Shown: in pieces, positions 6,040 through 7,628 of the stretch | Position numbering within the stretch: the first letter of the stretch is position 1 | Layout of the letters: every line of letters starts with the position of its first letter | Assembly: GCA_937934465.1 (NCBI GenBank) | Contig: CALGZO010000014.1 | Coordinates: 1 to 7,628, forward strand | Source of the DNA: an uncultured Fimbriimonadales bacterium | Lineage (GTDB): Bacteria; Armatimonadota; Fimbriimonadia; Fimbriimonadales; GBS-DC | DNA length: 7,628 nt | Direction: 5' to 3' | Program-made: the position numbers and the translations under genes | Notes under the pieces: model-generated | Seen by the model: only the letters and a program-made list of their open reading frames with translations | Told to the model about the DNA's origin: nothing | The model's database searches: none

Positions 6040-6045
6040 ATTATA
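6040..6045 (-). promoter_or_regulatory. -10 box (TATAAT) for the four-gene - strand cluster
   Basis: A perfect TATAAT preceded by AAG on the - strand. No convincing -35 is seen. The predicted start near 6033 gives a leader of about 65 bases before the ATG at 5968. Confidence 0.5.
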
Positions 6046-6055
6046 CTTCCCAAAG

Positions 6056-6104
6056 TCGGGGATTCCTGCTATTTTTTCGGGGGTTTCGAGCCGAATTTCC
6101 CCGA
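6056..6104. other. imperfect nested inverted repeats in intergenic region
   Basis: TCGGGGA (6056-6062) pairs with TCCCCGA (6098-6104), and inside it TTCGG (6076-6080) pairs with CCGAA (6091-6095). It lies just after the 151-residue gene on the - strand and just upstream of the next promoter. It may help end that transcript, but it lacks the T-run of an intrinsic terminator. Confidence 0.25.
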
Positions 6105-6117
6105 TTCTTAACAAAAC

Positions 6118-6564
6118 TCACTGCAGCAGGTAGTCCACAATCACCCAATCGCCGTTCTTGGGCACGAGGTAGATGAACGCGCTGCCCTGACTGAGGTAGC
6201 ACTGCAGGTGCAAGTCGACGCGCACGCTCTCGCTTGCTTTGGGATGCTTCAGGTCGGCGGGGTTCTCGATCGTGTCCACCAGCGAGACCTTCTCGATGAC
6301 GCCCCAGATAGGCATGCGCTCTTCCAGCACTTTTTTGGGGTCGTGCTTTTCTTTCGGCACGGATTGCAAGTCCAGCAGTTTTGTCGCTTGGTCGAACTCG
6401 TTCCGACGCAGGTGTTCCATGAAGCGCAAGGCTTTCGTTTCGTAGGGCGGGCGGCGCATCGCGCTGATGGTCGGCGCGAGCGCCATCACGGCGAACACCG
6501 CGATTAGCACGAGGAAGAGCAGAATACTCCAGTGAACCTTGCCCGTCGGTTTACCCATCGTCAT
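6118..6564 (-). CDS. single-pass membrane protein with small extracytoplasmic domain
   Basis: A protein of 148 to 151 residues, not recognised with certainty. A short basic N-terminus (GKPTGKVHW) precedes one membrane helix (SILLFLVLIAVFAVMALAP), and the remaining about 110 residues should lie outside the membrane. That domain begins with helices (TKALRFMEHLRRNEFDQATKLLD) and ends in strands (VRVDLHLQCYL, AFIYLVPKNGDWVIVDY). This is the order expected of NTF2-like accumulation-type domains (DUF3887/DUF4878-like), but that match is inference. Three in-frame ATGs lie at 6573, 6564 and 6558, and a GTG at 6567; none has an SD. The ATG at 6573 directly abuts the -10 box, so a transcript from that box would begin near 6567. 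The gene is therefore drawn from 6564 as a near-leaderless start; 6573 remains possible if transcription starts elsewhere. Divergent from the TPR gene. Confidence 0.72.
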   Translation of the reverse strand: MTMGKPTGKVHWSILLFLVLIAVFAVMALAPTISAMRRPPYETKALRFMEHLRRNEFDQATKLLDLQSVPKEKHDPKKVLEERMPIWGVIEKVSLVDTIENPADLKHPKASESVRVDLHLQCYLSQGSAFIYLVPKNGDWVIVDYLLQ

Positions 6565-6573
6565 CACGCTCAT

Positions 6574-6579
6574 ATTGTA
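6574..6579 (-). promoter_or_regulatory. extended -10 box (TGGTACAAT) for the membrane protein gene
   Basis: On the - strand TACAAT is preceded by TGG, giving an extended -10. A GTG begins exactly six bases downstream and an ATG nine bases downstream, the geometry of a leaderless start. Confidence 0.5.
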
Positions 6580-6598
6580 CCAGATGGCGACAGGTACA
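6576..6598. promoter_or_regulatory. palindrome TGTACC-N11-GGTACA spanning both divergent -10 boxes
   Basis: Perfect six-base half-sites at 6576-6581 and 6593-6598 with an 11-base spacer. Each half-site contains most of one -10 box. It could be an operator for joint control, or simply the result of two similar promoters facing apart. Confidence 0.4.
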
Positions 6599-6600
6599 CT
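6595..6600 (+). promoter_or_regulatory. -10 box (GGTACACT) for the TPR gene, leaderless geometry
   Basis: TACACT, preceded by GG, ends six bases before the GTG at 6607, so the predicted transcript starts at or next to the initiation codon. Confidence 0.5.
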
Positions 6601-6606
6601 TTAGGC

Positions 6607-7287
6607 GTGCGTTCTGCGATTGAAATCGGCTATGAGTTGCTGCAGCAGGGCAAATATGTCGAGGCGTTGCCGTTTCTGCAGCGCGCGGTCGCCGAGCAGC
6701 CGCGCGAGGCGCGCGCGCATCTGTACCTCGCACTCGCCTATGCCCATACTGGCAGCAACACCCAAGCCGAGAAACATTTCGCGCAGGCGATTGCGCTTGA
6801 CCCTCAAGACGCCTATGTGTTCTATAATTGGGGCGCGTATTTGCATCGTCAGGGCAGGCTGCCCGACGCGCTGAGAGCCTACGAGACCGCCTATCGGTTA
6901 GACCCGACGCTTGTTGGGGCGAAGCAGGCGGCGGATTCGCTGCGCGGCGGCGCGACGCCCTACGCGCACGCGCCGTTCCCATCACCTGCCTCCGCGCCCG
7001 CCACGACGCCGCCCCCTGTACAACCAACCGATTTCTCGATGCCCTCGGCGCGACGCTACCGCAGCGCACAGGGCTGCATCACGGCGGGCGTCTTCATCTC
7101 GGTTCTGGGGCTGTGCGCGCCGCCGCTTGGCATGCTGGGCGGCGTGCTGTGCGGGCTAATCGCGCTTCTGCGCGGCTCGGTGGTGGGCGGCTTGCTCGTG
7201 ATGACGCTCGCTATCGTGCTGGGGCTTATCGGCAGCTGGATTCTGCAAAACTTACTGGCGATGCTGCAAACGGCGATGCCGATGTGA
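6607..7287 (+). CDS. TPR-repeat protein with C-terminal membrane domain
   Basis: A 226-residue protein likely to act as a membrane-bound scaffold facing the cytoplasm. Residues 4-37, 38-71 and 72-105 are three tetratricopeptide repeats, with the usual pattern of small and aromatic residues and the final LDP turns (ALDP, RLDP). A Pro/Ala/Thr-rich linker follows (about 113-145), then two or three hydrophobic helices from residue 157 to the end. This last part resembles small membrane domains of the DUF4190 kind (Gly-rich helix pair with CGLIALLRG in the turn), an inference from pattern only. The start is the GTG at 6607: the first TPR begins right there, no SD is present, and a -10 box ends six bases upstream, as in leaderless messages. 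The frame stays open upstream to a GTG at 6532, but that stretch overlaps the divergent gene and its promoter. Ends 12 bases from the convergent coiled-coil gene. Confidence 0.83.
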   Translation: MRSAIEIGYELLQQGKYVEALPFLQRAVAEQPREARAHLYLALAYAHTGSNTQAEKHFAQAIALDPQDAYVFYNWGAYLHRQGRLPDALRAYETAYRLDPTLVGAKQAADSLRGGATPYAHAPFPSPASAPATTPPPVQPTDFSMPSARRYRSAQGCITAGVFISVLGLCAPPLGMLGGVLCGLIALLRGSVVGGLLVMTLAIVLGLIGSWILQNLLAMLQTAMPM

Positions 7288-7299
7288 ACGCGCGACCGC

Positions 7300-7599
7300 T
7301 CAGTCCCTCAGGCGCGTCTCGAGGATTGAGTCGCGCATCTCCAACGCACGCACCCGCTCTTGCAGGCTCTCCAGATTCGCCTGCAGGCTCAGGTCGTACT
7401 GCGTGGAGGTTTCGCGCAACTGAGCAATCTCAGCACGCAGCGCCTCTATCTGCTTGGCTATCTCCTGATTGCTGAGCCTGCGCTTCTCCAGCTCGAGCTG
7501 CATCATCTCCTTGCGGTGTTTGATGACCATCGCGATAATCGGGATGAGTGGCCATAGCCCGAAAACGCCGATGACTACCGCCAGCGCCACGATGTTCAT
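7300..7599 (-). CDS. small membrane-anchored coiled-coil protein
   Basis: A 99-residue protein with one N-terminal membrane helix (about 4-26, containing a central GLWPLIP), then KHRKEMMQ and a long charged helix to the end. The heptad pattern in LELEKRRLSNQEIAKQIEAL and in LESLQERVRALEMRDSILE indicates a coiled coil. The layout (N-terminal helix, basic stop, then RERVRALE-type helix) is reminiscent of the phage-shock protein PspB, but PspB is shorter (about 75 residues) and I see no decisive match; no other Psp gene is in the window. SD: AGAGGGG on the - strand, seven bases before the ATG. It converges with the TPR gene across a 12-base gap with no visible terminator. Confidence 0.72.
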   Translation of the reverse strand: MNIVALAVVIGVFGLWPLIPIIAMVIKHRKEMMQLELEKRRLSNQEIAKQIEALRAEIAQLRETSTQYDLSLQANLESLQERVRALEMRDSILETRLRD

Positions 7600-7620
7600 G
7601 CTGTGTCCCCTCTTGGGGGA

Positions 7621-7626
7621 AGTATA
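7621..7626 (-). promoter_or_regulatory. -10 box (GGTATACT) for the coiled-coil protein gene
   Basis: TATACT preceded by GG on the - strand at the window edge. The predicted start near 7614 leaves a leader of only about 15 bases that still holds the SD. The -35 region is outside the window. Confidence 0.45.
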
Positions 7627-7628
7627 CC

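Noticed and set aside
6532..6606. 25-codon N-terminal extension of the TPR frame from GTG 6532
   Set aside because: It would run through the divergent gene's 5' end and both promoters, has no SD, and its residues do not resemble a signal or TPR.
1..7628. CRISPR array, tRNA or rRNA gene, phage or transposase gene
   Set aside because: I found no regularly spaced repeats, no tRNA-like clover pattern and no such protein motifs on either strand.

Overview
This is a GC-rich bacterial chromosomal window with densely packed genes. Strong Shine-Dalgarno (SD) sequences precede several starts, and two divergent genes look leaderless. I see no phage, transposase, tRNA, rRNA or CRISPR. Organism assignment is inference only: the gene content and the leaderless-looking promoters would suit a free-living, possibly thermophilic bacterium of the Armatimonadota/Chloroflexota/Deinococcus kind, but nothing here proves a phylum.

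Left part, + strand (1-3050): the 3' end of an alpha/beta hydrolase overlaps, by ATGA, a long-form glucose-1-phosphate thymidylyltransferase (rmlA-long type). A short leader follows, with a -10 box, two mutually exclusive hairpins and a strong SD. It leads into a group III 6-phosphofructokinase whose active-site motifs (GGEDT, PKTMDND) predict pyrophosphate rather than ATP as phosphoryl donor. This half is central sugar and nucleotide-sugar metabolism.

Middle part, - strand (5968 down to 3021): four co-directional genes run in this order: an uncharacterised two-domain 235-residue protein, a 43-residue predicted secreted peptide, a polytopic membrane HD-GYP protein, and a membrane-anchored degenerate HD-GYP protein. 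The last two are separated by one base. The degenerate HD gene converges on the phosphofructokinase gene with a 30-base overlap. This cluster looks like a c-di-GMP (or related) signalling unit and is the most interesting part. The small peptide gene sits between two copies of a perfect 13-bp inverted repeat and follows a 10-bp hairpin at the stop of the 235-residue gene.

Right part (6118-7628): a single-pass membrane protein (- strand) and a TPR protein with a membrane C-terminus (+ strand) diverge from a compact region. Two GGTACAMT-type -10 boxes there form a perfect palindrome, and both genes appear to start at or a few bases after the predicted transcription start. Last comes a 99-residue membrane/coiled-coil protein (- strand), loosely PspB-like in layout, with its own -10 box at the window edge.

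Intergenic stretches are all under 300 bases. The largest (about 5969-6117) holds a promoter and SD for the 235-residue gene.
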